From NCBI GenBank assembly GCA_003577005.1, contig QEUW01000008.1:1-53051 (forward strand): a stretch of DNA of 53,051 bases. The letters run 5' to 3'. The stretch is from Chloroflexota bacterium. GTDB taxonomy: Bacteria; Chloroflexota; Anaerolineae; Caldilineales; Caldilineaceae. Position 1 is the first letter of the stretch. Every line of letters begins with the position of its first letter. This document shows, in pieces, positions 9,195-16,950 of this stretch. The translations under genes were made by a program, and so were the position numbers. Below the pieces are notes generated by a model that had not been told where the DNA came from, did not search any database, and was given only the letters and a program-made list of their open reading frames with translations.

Positions 9195-9196
9195 GC

Positions 9197-9532
9197 TTAC
9201 AATCTCTCCGGCTCAGGGCTGAGATAGCGGCGTACAAAGCGTGTCAGTGTTGCGATCGCCGGCTGTTCTAGCAGCCTATCTTCCCTGGCGAGCCTGAGTC
9301 GCGCCACAGGCGTCTGTGTCCGCAACCGGCTCATGGCCGCTGCCGCCAGAGAAAGCGCCGCTTGGGTTCTCCACAGGGAAGCTAATCTAACCGCACGTCG
9401 ATCCTGTGGGGACCAGGGCGACAGATTGGCCGGAGCCTCTAAGGCTGGTGTGTACAGCAGCCGGGCGGCGCGCAAGAGCATTCTGACTGCGCGCTTTACA
9501 GTTCGTTGCTTGTGTATATTTGCGTTGTTCAT
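9197..9532 (-). CDS. Small basic protein of unknown function
   Basis: This 111-residue arginine/leucine/alanine-rich protein (MNNANIHKQRTVKRAVRMLL start) appears mostly helical, with no signal peptide. It is the first gene of a two-gene unit with the repeat protein at 8277-9194, whose start codon lies two bases after this stop. A weak GAAAG ribosome site precedes the ATG. The tight coupling suggests a stoichiometric partner or chaperone, but nothing in the sequence names a function. Confidence 0.6.
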   Translation of the reverse strand: MNNANIHKQRTVKRAVRMLLRAARLLYTPALEAPANLSPWSPQDRRAVRLASLWRTQAALSLAAAAMSRLRTQTPVARLRLAREDRLLEQPAIATLTRFVRRYLSPEPERL

Positions 9533-9749
9533 CTTTCAATCTTCTGTCTGCTTTCACAGAGCAGTCCAACAGATGGCAACAGATACACTGTTCGCAACGC
9601 TACGGTTGCGTTTAGCACCGGCGGACGGGCCATTTTCCTGCACGGGTTACGAACGTGAGCGAACAAAGAGCGTGGCGGCTATGTCGCCGCCTTTACTCAC
9701 GATGATTTCGAGCCGAAGCCTTCATCCTGCCGGCGCACTCGGGGTCCGC

Positions 9750-10229
9750 TTAGGTCAGGGAGGTCAGTTCATAAGTTTCTCGGACAGGCGGCGCGGCCAG
9801 AACACCCTTAAGTTTAGCGACTTGTTCCTAGTTGAAGCCGCTGGTCTCGCTGGCCCTCAGATCGGCTGCTGTCTCCAACATACTGTAGGCGATACTCTGG
9901 TCGCTATTCGTGTCGGCAAGCATCACAAATCCTTTGAACTCCTGCTGTTGCCTCAGCGCCAGCCCCCAGAGGGCAGCATCCTACGCGTAAGTTGGCACGG
10001 CGGCATGATTCCCACTATCCTTCTGCATCCCTTGATGCCACTCATTGATGACAGTCAAGTTAGTCGTGATGCTGGCGACCAATGAATTGTTGCCAGCCGC
10101 TCCTGCTTCGACAGTCAGGGCTAAAGCTTGCATTTTGAAGGCCTGAACCTTGGAAGATGCTCCAGATTCAGCTTGGAGCAGCGTACGCAACGTAAGAAGA
10201 AATAGCGATAAGGTCCATTGTGTAGCCAA
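9750..10229 (-). pseudogene. ABM-like monooxygenase pseudogene with two in-frame TAG codons
   Basis: A single reading frame runs from about 10229 to a TAA at 9750-9752, interrupted by TAG at 9981-9983 and 9828-9830. The middle and end (QQEFKGFVMLADTNSDQSI, AYSMLETAADLRASE, EQVAKLKGVLAAPPVRETYE) match the pattern of small antibiotic-biosynthesis-monooxygenase-like proteins. The N-terminal third (ALALTVEAGAAGNNSLVASI) is not typical of that family. With two stops and no clear ribosome site it is read as a decayed gene. Related remnants lie at 13958-14065 and inside the chimera at 19970-20287. Confidence 0.6.
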
Positions 10230-10400
10230 TTTGCTAAAAACAGTGGCTCAAATCCGTACTTCTGCTGATTTTCAAAGTATGCACCGACCAAAATTGCCGC
10301 AACATAATAATTTTGACCTGTAGATGTAGCAGGAAATTACACGTACTCCGAATGTACCTCCAGTAGAAGGTGCCCAAACCAAAGAGTGCGTCGTTTGCTT

Positions 10401-13400
10401 CTAACGCTCCACTAATGGCAGAAATACGCTTAGCTGATTACTGGACGACAGAGTGTCGGTAATGTTGACCCGCACCTCGTACATCTGCGTTGGGTCAACA
10501 CCTTCTGTCGGCAGAATATACAGCCGATAGTTGACGTCGTCGGCAGCGAGCATACTATCAACCTGCAGCGGATCGGCTTGGGAGACCAACCCTGCTGTAC
10601 CGGCAACCTGATTGGCGTATGCTGTCGGCTGAAAACTGAGTGTCTGCTTCGTCGTGCCTAACATACTCTTAGCAACGGTGAGTCCGGTACTGTCGATCAC
10701 TCGTGCGGTAAACCCTACCGGCAGTTCGACGGTAATGGTTTCTTCGTAGTCAGAGGGAAGATACTCATCGCCACAGCGAATGCAGTCGGGCACCGGCAGC
10801 AACAACGGTAACAACGAATTGAAAAGATACGAGTCTTCGATGGCGAAGATCGCCTGCTCATCCTCGTCACAGGCATAGCCAAGACCATTTTGGTTCAGAT
10901 CTATCTGGTCTGGGTTCTCCGCTAAAGGGCAGTTGTCGGTAGTATCCGCGAAACCATCATTGTCGTCGTCTAAATCGCAAGGATTACCTAAGCCGTCGCC
11001 ATCGGTGTCGCTGTTGTCATCGCTTTTGACACCGGGACACAGGTCACAAACATCGCCCCAACCGTCGCCATCACTATCTTTTTGACCAGGGTTCGGCGTA
11101 TCGGGGCAGTTATCGACACTGTTGACAACTCCATCGCCATCGCGGTCGGGGTCGCAAGCGTCGCCCAGGTTGTCGAAATCGCTGTTCTTTTGGTCGTAGT
11201 TGCTTGTGGTACGACAATTATCGATAGCGTCCTTGATGTAGTCGCCGTCGCTGTCGTCGCAGGCATCGCCTTGTCCGTCACTGTTGAAATCTGCTTGGCT
11301 AGGATTAGGTGTATAGTCGCAGTTGTCAGCATCGTCCCGAATGCTGTCGTTGTCAATGTCGTCATCACAGGCATTGCCCATCCCATCCTTGTCGATATCG
11401 TCTTGCCCTGGGTTAGCGTTGTTAGGGCAGTTATCATTACCGTCAGGGAGGCCGTCGTCATCGTTGTCAGTTTCATCGTAGTCCTCGATGCCGTCGCAGT
11501 CCGCATCACCCGAACCAATCTCAACCGCAGCGTAGGAATTGCGGACTCCGCAAACTTCGTCTGAAAAGGGACCGTAGAGGATAAAGGCATAAAAGACCAT
11601 CCCGTTGCGGGCATCGATAAAATAGCTGTAGCTGTCCACCCAGGAAATCAGTGTGAGGTAAAATAACATCTGCGCCTTAGCCTGCCCGATCCCTTGCACG
11701 GTCCGGCCATTGAAGGTGCCTCCGTGGGTGAGCAAAAAGGCGGCCTTGTTGTGAATGCCGCTGTTAGTATGCACATCGCCAAGGAACTGGTAGTCACTGT
11801 ACTTGTCGGGTTGGCCAAACATGGGTGGATTACTCATGCTACGGAAGGTACCCTGCGGTGTTTCTTCACCGATCAACCAGTCGCCCAGGTCCATAGCATG
11901 ACCGAAGATATCGGCGAAGCTCTCATCCAGCGCGCCCGATTCGAACGCATATTCCAGTTCACCTGCGCTATCATCTACGGCATGTGAAAACTCGTGGCCC
12001 ATGACGTCCAGAACGGTGTTGCCGTTGCCATACTCGAAGATGTCACAGCCCCCATTATAGCTGGCCGAGCCAGGGTGCGGGTTGACATGAATGTACATGG
12101 CGATATCTTCGCCATCGCCGTCATACGAGTCGCGACCGAAGGTGTTCTTCCAGAAGTTGTAAACGGCCTTGATGTTGTTAAAGCTCTGAAAGCCCTCTGC
12201 GTCGGGATTGGCACCGTCGTAGACCCCATCCTCGTCAAACCATTGTTCGTCGTCATAGGTGAACATCCAACAGGTGTCGCTTTGCCCGGTATTGTGTGCG
12301 GTCTCCAGGTCAAGGTCGAAATCGGTCGCTTCGTATGTGCGCCGCAGGATCAAGGCCCCACTGTTGGCATCGATCAAAAGCGACTCCCGGGCGATGATCT
12401 GCCCAACATTCACTTGCCATGCAAGATAGGTGCGCTGGTCATGCGCCCCCAGCAAGCCGAGATTTACGTAGCGCAACTGAGTATCACCGATGACCTCGGT
12501 GTCTAGGTCGCCCAACGCCAGCGCCAATCTTTCAGCCTGGATCGCTGAGAGTTGGGGGATGGGTGAGAGTGTAATCTCGGGCAGATAATTGCCGCTGACG
12601 GCGAGGACGCGTCCGCCTTCCAAATGGACCGCTAGCCCAGCAGGCCAGACCGGGATCCCCTGGTGTCGCTGCCGGAAGAACAGGTGTTGATCGTCACCCG
12701 AACGTCGTTTGAGTTGAAGTTGGGTGGTTGGATCGGTGAGCCGGAGCAAGCCACGGTATTCGTTCAAAAACCATTGCGCCCGGCTCAACCCATCTGTACT
12801 GATACTGGGCGGCACGGCCAGATCAAACATAGCAAAGCGCGGCACGCCGCGCATCAGTTGTAATTGGAGCGGTTGCGCCGATTGCTGTCGAAGACGAATG
12901 AGGTCGACCATCTGCTGTTCATCTGCCGCACTCGGGTCTTGGGGCTGCGTCTCGATCGGCAAGGCACAAAAAATCACAAGTTGGGCAGGCGGCGGGTCAA
13001 CGACCGCTGCTTCTCGGCTATGGAAGATCACATCCATCACGTCCAACGCCGGCAGTAGTATTAGGCTGGTGAGGTGCGAGTCATCGGTGGCCCAGTACGT
13101 CACCAAGGCAGTTACGTCCAGCTTAAGGACGCCTGTGGCAACATACGAGCTAAGGTTACTGTAGCGCCCGCTGCTGGTAGGCTGCGTGCTCCACGTTACC
13201 GTCAACGCGTCCCACGTGCTAGATACGTTACGGACCCTCAGGCTATACGGTAATGGTTGGGGAGCACCATCTAGGGACAGCTGCAACTCAGCCTTGTGAA
13301 TCGTTGCGCCTCGTGGAATGCGGTCTGCGAGGTCGAATTGTAAAAGCGTATGCCACGCGCCACCCCCGTCTCGGGCAACGTGTAGTTGTCGTGTGTCACC

Positions 13401-13589
13401 GTATGCAAGATCGGGAGAACCTTGGTACACACTCGTATCGGCGACGACGGGAAAGACACCTCCGCAAGTCGGCTGCGTTTGTGCATACACAACTGGGTTC
13501 AGCAACAAGTTTGCACTTACCGGTGCGACCGGCCCAATCGCGACTATCAAGCTTAGCACCACTAACATCAACCTTAGTGGTTGTTTCAT
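10401..13589 (-). CDS. Secreted thermolysin-like (M4) metalloprotease with DNRLRE and thrombospondin type 3 repeats
   Basis: This 1062-residue exported protease has its start (MKQPLRLMLVVLSLIVAIGP) preceded by AAAAGGAAGGG. The domains in order are: signal peptide (1-35); DNRLRE-type carbohydrate-associated domain (about 45-207, ADTSVYQGSP to QLVIFCALP); FTP/PepSY propeptide region (about 267-417); and the M4 catalytic domain with zinc motif HEFSH at 532-536, the third ligand Glu in ESGALDESFADIFG (near 556) and the active-site His in DVHTNSGIHNKAA (near 607). Calcium-binding thrombospondin type 3 repeats follow (about 695-912; DxDxDG, DNCPxxxNPxQ and GDACD units), then a C-terminal beta domain. 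All catalytic residues are present, so it should be active outside the cell after propeptide removal. The role is probably protein degradation at the surface. No operon partner is visible. Confidence 0.95.
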   Translation of the reverse strand: MKQPLRLMLVVLSLIVAIGPVAPVSANLLLNPVVYAQTQPTCGGVFPVVADTSVYQGSPDLAYGDTRQLHVARDGGGAWHTLLQFDLADRIPRGATIHKAELQLSLDGAPQPLPYSLRVRNVSSTWDALTVTWSTQPTSSGRYSNLSSYVATGVLKLDVTALVTYWATDDSHLTSLILLPALDVMDVIFHSREAAVVDPPPAQLVIFCALPIETQPQDPSAADEQQMVDLIRLRQQSAQPLQLQLMRGVPRFAMFDLAVPPSISTDGLSRAQWFLNEYRGLLRLTDPTTQLQLKRRSGDDQHLFFRQRHQGIPVWPAGLAVHLEGGRVLAVSGNYLPEITLSPIPQLSAIQAERLALALGDLDTEVIGDTQLRYVNLGLLGAHDQRTYLAWQVNVGQIIARESLLIDANSGALILRRTYEATDFDLDLETAHNTGQSDTCWMFTYDDEQWFDEDGVYDGANPDAEGFQSFNNIKAVYNFWKNTFGRDSYDGDGEDIAMYIHVNPHPGSASYNGGCDIFEYGNGNTVLDVMGHEFSHAVDDSAGELEYAFESGALDESFADIFGHAMDLGDWLIGEETPQGTFRSMSNPPMFGQPDKYSDYQFLGDVHTNSGIHNKAAFLLTHGGTFNGRTVQGIGQAKAQMLFYLTLISWVDSYSYFIDARNGMVFYAFILYGPFSDEVCGVRNSYAAVEIGSGDADCDGIEDYDETDNDDDGLPDGNDNCPNNANPGQDDIDKDGMGNACDDDIDNDSIRDDADNCDYTPNPSQADFNSDGQGDACDDSDGDYIKDAIDNCRTTSNYDQKNSDFDNLGDACDPDRDGDGVVNSVDNCPDTPNPGQKDSDGDGWGDVCDLCPGVKSDDNSDTDGDGLGNPCDLDDDNDGFADTTDNCPLAENPDQIDLNQNGLGYACDEDEQAIFAIEDSYLFNSLLPLLLPVPDCIRCGDEYLPSDYEETITVELPVGFTARVIDSTGLTVAKSMLGTTKQTLSFQPTAYANQVAGTAGLVSQADPLQVDSMLAADDVNYRLYILPTEGVDPTQMYEVRVNITDTLSSSNQLSVFLPLVER

Positions 13590-13957
13590 GATCCCTTCCT
13601 TTTGTCGATAAGAAAAACACTTGCTCAAAGTGACCGGAGTTACACGTATCCCGAATTTACCACATCTAGCTTGACTGTTGTTAAACATATGACGATGCCA
13701 CTTCCAGTCTCCACCCTCATGTTTCCAGATAACGATTACTTGCCCTGGTCGAGCAGGCTATCCCTGTCCCCCTTAAGTGTGTATTTCCCTACTTCGTAAG
13801 CCGTACCCTCCTGCAGCTCCGTTCAACGACTCCAGTTTCGCCGCTCGCAGTCCAGGCCATCCAGTGAGCTTTGCCAGCGAATGCCTGTCGCTTCCGAGAA
13901 ACTCGGGGATTCCCGGAAACGATATGCGGCCACCTGGATTGACAGGGCTTCCAGCCC
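13590..13957. other. Non-coding stretch upstream of the protease gene
   Basis: This 368-base stretch has no convincing gene. It contains the protease leader and a 22-base word (TTACACGTATCCCGAATTTA, then CC) at 13642-13663 that recurs with three changes on the other side of the protease gene near 10337. It also holds decayed sequence continuing from the ABM remnant. I see no clear promoter. Confidence 0.5.
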
Positions 13958-14065
13958 TCACGCCTGCGCGAGCAGGAACGCCGGCAAAATGCAATCGTGA
14001 ATGATAGTGCTCCACTCATCCTTCTTGCCAGGTTGAAGCTGGCTCGTCACCACTCTGGCGTGTAT
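13958..14065 (-). pseudogene. N-terminal remnant of an ABM-like monooxygenase
   Basis: The frame reads HARVVTSQLQPGKKDEWSTI then IHDCILPAFLLAQA and stops at 13958, matching the first strand and helix of ABM-like proteins. The expected ATG is ATA here, and the rest of the domain is missing. The same start appears with an intact ATG (MHARVVTSQLQPGKK) inside the chimeric gene at 19970-20287. The shared stretch is about 65 bases at high identity, including upstream GGGAGGGAAAAT-like sequence, so the two loci are copies of one ancestral cassette. Confidence 0.65.
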
Positions 14066-14231
14066 ACCCTTCCCTCTCAAAATGAATAGGGATGCTTCAC
14101 AACAAGTTGCATTGATTGACTGACAAATTTCATCTTATGCCATAAAGAGCAACTAGAATATAGGTCGCTGTGCCCTGCGCCTCTACGTCTCTGCGCGCGA
14201 ATCGGGTGCAGAGACGCAGCAGAAAAACTTT

Positions 14232-15230
14232 TCAGGCTGTCTTATTTTCTTGCAGGAACTGGATCACCGCCTCGCTACACACCCCTGGCTGTTCCGCCCA
14301 CATCTCATGCGTAGCGTCGGGAATGCTCACATGCTGTGCTTGCGGCAACAGTCGCACCAATTCAGCGTTGATCAATTGATGGGTGGCCAGTGTATTTTCG
14401 GCGGTGAGCAACAGGATTGGCATCGGGAGGTCCGCCACCTGTGCCTTGTCGAGCATGGGGAAACAATCATGTGACGTGGTGAATGCCTCCCAACCATGCA
14501 AATTTTCCTCCAATCCCTGCCGCACCTCGGCGGGCAGCTCGTCCAGAATGTCCGCGCCTACAAAGAATTCGAGGCTGAGGCGCAGCGCCCGCTCCTTGTC
14601 GCCCTGGCGAAAGGCTGCTCCAACTGGTTCCCAAAAGGTAGCCATAAATTCCGTATACACTACGTCGCCGCCCGGTACACTAGGGAGCCAGTGGAGAATG
14701 GGCGGCTCGGCCAGCACCAGACTGCGCACCAACTCGGGGTGTTCCAGGGCCATGGCCAGCGCCATGAATGCACCGGACGAGTAGCCAACCACATGGCTCT
14801 GTTCGAGACCCAAGACTTGCACAAAGGCAGCCAGATCTTTGGCATCGACCAGTGTGGTGTAACCATCTACAATCGGCAGCTTCTGATTTGGATAGTAGTA
14901 CCGCTGGCTATAGGCGATCACCCGGTGATCCTGAGCAAACTGTTCCATTTGTGGCATCCACGAGCGATAGTCCGCCAGCCCGCCATGCACCCGAATAACC
15001 GGGTCGCCCTGGCCTTGTTCGACATAGTGCAACTCTACCCCGTTAGCGACGACTTTTTGCAGCTTCAAGCCACTTTCCTCCTGTGCGTTACTGGCTGCCG
15101 GCTCGGTCGCCGGCCGCGTGATCGGTTGGCAGGCGGCGAATATAGCTACCAGCGTCGTGCCGGCCATCAGTTGTAAAAAAGTGCGCCGCGGCGGGGGATG
15201 TTGCGCGTTTACCAAGTGATTAGATGACAG
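14232..15230 (-). CDS. Alpha/beta-hydrolase lipoprotein, probable CTG start
   Basis: This is an exported alpha/beta-hydrolase of 332 residues. A twin-arginine-like start (PPPRRTFLQLMAGTTLVAIF) leads to a lipobox ending at Cys34 (FAAC), so it should be a lipid-anchored surface protein. The hydrolase core shows the oxyanion motif VHGG (81-84), the nucleophile elbow GYSSG (149-153, Ser151) and the catalytic His in DATHEMW near the end. Substrates could be esters or lactones. The best ribosome site (AGGAGGAACAAG) stands directly before CTG at 15230. The copied 5' end at 20287 has ATG at the same codon, so CTG is either a weak start or a mutated ATG; the next ATG upstream is at 15284. An ABM remnant lies downstream and the SnoaL-like gene upstream. 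Confidence 0.88.
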   Translation of the reverse strand: MSSNHLVNAQHPPPRRTFLQLMAGTTLVAIFAACQPITRPATEPAASNAQEESGLKLQKVVANGVELHYVEQGQGDPVIRVHGGLADYRSWMPQMEQFAQDHRVIAYSQRYYYPNQKLPIVDGYTTLVDAKDLAAFVQVLGLEQSHVVGYSSGAFMALAMALEHPELVRSLVLAEPPILHWLPSVPGGDVVYTEFMATFWEPVGAAFRQGDKERALRLSLEFFVGADILDELPAEVRQGLEENLHGWEAFTTSHDCFPMLDKAQVADLPMPILLLTAENTLATHQLINAELVRLLPQAQHVSIPDATHEMWAEQPGVCSEAVIQFLQENKTA

Positions 15231-15316
15231 CTTGTTCCTCCTGAAACTCCCAAAGCAATGTTCTGTACAGTGTAGTCCTGTCAAGGGCTTGCGCTACACG
15301 GTCCGCCAGCCACCGC

Positions 15317-15736
15317 CTAAAGCCAGCCCAGCTCGCGCATGGCCCACGGCGCATTCCACACTTTGACCATCCGTTCGACCTTGTTCTCCTCATTCATGGT
15401 CAAGAAATAGACATAGTGGGAATGCGTCTCTTTGTGGGTGGGCGGCACTGGACCCCCAGCCCCCGTGTGCCGGGCGTGATAGGTGGCAAAGAAAATGGCC
15501 GTGCGCGTCTTCTCGTCATAGGCCGAGGCATGAAGATCGTAGGTGGCGCCGGGCGCGGTGACCGTCGCCAGACCATACATCCAGTCGCAGTAGGCTCGGA
15601 CCGTCTTCACCTCGGCTAGCGGCTCACTCTGAGCGGTGAACGTAGCGCCCTCGGCCACGTAGGGTTGACAGCCCGCCCAGCCTTCGGGCGCTTCACAGGC
15701 GATGAAGAATTTGGTTGCGTTCCCGAAAGCAGTCAT
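15317..15736 (-). CDS. SnoaL-like small protein, copy 1
   Basis: This 139-residue NTF2/SnoaL-fold protein has a start (MTAFGNATKFFIACEAPEGW) preceded by AAGGAGAGAGCAAT. The cone-shaped fold is suggested by the helix-rich N-terminus and the later strands (TYDLHASAYDEKTRTAIFFA, SHYVYFLTMNEENKVERMVK). It is nearly identical to the protein at 35283-35702, differing at roughly a dozen residues. The two copies have unrelated upstream regions; only this one carries a class A promoter (15794-15855). Proteins of this fold bind or cyclise small hydrophobic molecules, but the substrate cannot be read from sequence. Confidence 0.88.
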   Translation of the reverse strand: MTAFGNATKFFIACEAPEGWAGCQPYVAEGATFTAQSEPLAEVKTVRAYCDWMYGLATVTAPGATYDLHASAYDEKTRTAIFFATYHARHTGAGGPVPPTHKETHSHYVYFLTMNEENKVERMVKVWNAPWAMRELGWL

Positions 15737-15793
15737 TGCTCTCTCCTTGTTGTTGTCTTTTGGATAGGTTAGGATGGACAAAATTCCCCAACA

Positions 15794-15855
15794 AACTTAC
15801 ACTCTTTGTTGCAACAGCGCATCGGTACGCATACCTATTTCGATACCTATTTGTG
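15794..15855 (-). promoter_or_regulatory. Class A promoter, copy 5
   Basis: The element at 15817-15855 (GCGCATCGGTACGCATACCT, then ATTTCG and ATACCTATTTGTG) is 17 bases from TAAGTT (15794-15799) on the minus strand. It contains two direct copies of AAATAGGTAT with a 12-base period and an inverted TACCGATG half. The SnoaL-like gene starts at 15736, giving a leader of about 50 bases. Confidence 0.65.
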
Positions 15856-15868
15856 CCTTGCCTGATAC

Positions 15869-16003
15869 CTATGGCGAGCCAGGTATTGGGATCAATCGCC
15901 TGCCATCGCTCATTGTGATGGCGGGTTGGCGGCGTTCGTGGATCGCTTGCGCAAACTCGGCTAGGTGTGGCAAGTGCATGAGAATCCGCCGGAAACGGGG
16001 CCT
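15869..16003 (-). pseudogene. Possible C-terminal remnant of a Gfo/Idh/MocA-type oxidoreductase
   Basis: One frame reads RPRFRRILMHLPHLAEFAQA, IHERRQPAITMSDGRR and LIPIPGSP, then stops at 15869. The FxxAIxxxRxPAITxxDGRR pattern is like the end of Gfo/Idh/MocA dehydrogenases. No start or upstream domain remains. Its last 50 bases are also found after the class A element at 20503-20560, so it was copied with that promoter. The assignment is tentative. Confidence 0.35.
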
Positions 16004-16103
16004 CGGTGTCGTTGACTTCGATCACCACTTCGGGCATCATCGATGCGGAGGACTTATCGGTCTGTTGTTACAACGAGCGGGCGCGACGACCATGGCCTGT
16101 CTA

Positions 16104-16577
16104 TCAGTCCCAATCAAACGCAATGAGTTCGTAGCCGTGTTGCTTGCACAACGCTTCTAGCGTCGCCGAATCAATACTTGGGATCGGCCTCGCGAGGAGC
16201 CGTAGCTCTTCAAAAAACTTCGCATCGTCCGCCGGGCTGAAGATAAACGCGGCTTGTACCGGCTCAGGGCCTCGATTCTTCCAGCCGTGGGGCGTGCCGC
16301 GTGCGATGAACATCCATGCACCAGCACTCACGTGTGTGGTGGAGTTGCCGATCTTAACCATCAATTCTCCGGTCAAAATGTAGATGATCTCATCGCTCGT
16401 GCGATGAAGATGCAAGGGGGTTCCAGCCTCAATGGGCACCACTTCCTCGAAGACAGCCACACTGCCGCCAGTTTGCCCACTTAGTAACTTAAACGTGGTC
16501 GGTCTACCTGGCTCCATCTCCCAGACCGGTCCTTGCTCTGCGGATACAATGTACCCCCCCGTATTCATGCTCATCAT
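16104..16577 (-). CDS. Cupin-domain protein
   Basis: This single-domain cupin has 157 residues and a start (MMSMNTGGYIV) directly after AAAGGAGGACAGAC. Cupin motif 1 is visible as PLHLHRTSDEIIYILTGEL (metal ligands His, His, Glu) and motif 2 as ARGTPHGWKNRG (final His). It likely binds a divalent metal and may act as a dioxygenase, isomerase or small-molecule sensor. It is divergently transcribed from the XRE-STAND gene at 16951, with about 370 bases between, which suggests that regulator controls it. The SnoaL-like gene follows downstream but has its own promoter. Confidence 0.88.
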   Translation of the reverse strand: MMSMNTGGYIVSAEQGPVWEMEPGRPTTFKLLSGQTGGSVAVFEEVVPIEAGTPLHLHRTSDEIIYILTGELMVKIGNSTTHVSAGAWMFIARGTPHGWKNRGPEPVQAAFIFSPADDAKFFEELRLLARPIPSIDSATLEALCKQHGYELIAFDWD

Positions 16578-16648
16578 GTCTGTCCTCCTTTACAGATGAA
16601 ACAAACGAGCCTAGCTGCTGCTCGACCAAGAGTAAGTATTGGTATCAG

Positions 16649-16677
16649 TTGACCTCTTTTGTTGGGCCGGATATAAT
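16649..16677 (+). promoter_or_regulatory. Strong sigma-70-like promoter of the XRE-STAND gene
   Basis: TTGACC (16649-16654) and TATAAT (16672-16677) are separated by exactly 17 bases. The leader to the ATG at 16951 would be about 265 bases. No other plus-strand gene lies between, so this is the probable promoter for the regulator. Confidence 0.7.
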
Positions 16678-16950
16678 TCTGGCAATACGCCGGATGATCC
16701 TGCCATACCCCCAGGATAGCGCTGCCGTGTCGACAATGGAAGCGATTTTGACACAAAAATGCTACAAAAGTTTGATACTTGGCAGCTGTAGTTTGGGCGT
16801 GCTGGACTCTCCTATGCGTTCCGCTTGAAATCAAGCGTTGCTCTTCCCGGAAAAGTGCCCAAAGCTTTTCGTTTCAAATTGACCGCCCTCTCGGTTACAA
16901 TCAGTAAGTCTAGTGGATTGCTGCGTGGAATAGAGGAAAGACGTAACCGG

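Noticed and set aside
9333..10085. A 250-codon open frame on the plus strand
   Set aside because: It lies antisense to the coupled minus-strand gene and the ABM pseudogene and shows no protein pattern.
11082..11564. A valine/isoleucine-rich plus-strand open frame
   Set aside because: It is the antisense reading of the aspartate-rich thrombospondin type 3 repeats of the protease gene.
15693..16040. Minus-strand frame of 115 codons across the class A promoter
   Set aside because: It overlaps the promoter and the SnoaL start in another frame; a different frame gives the oxidoreductase-like remnant.
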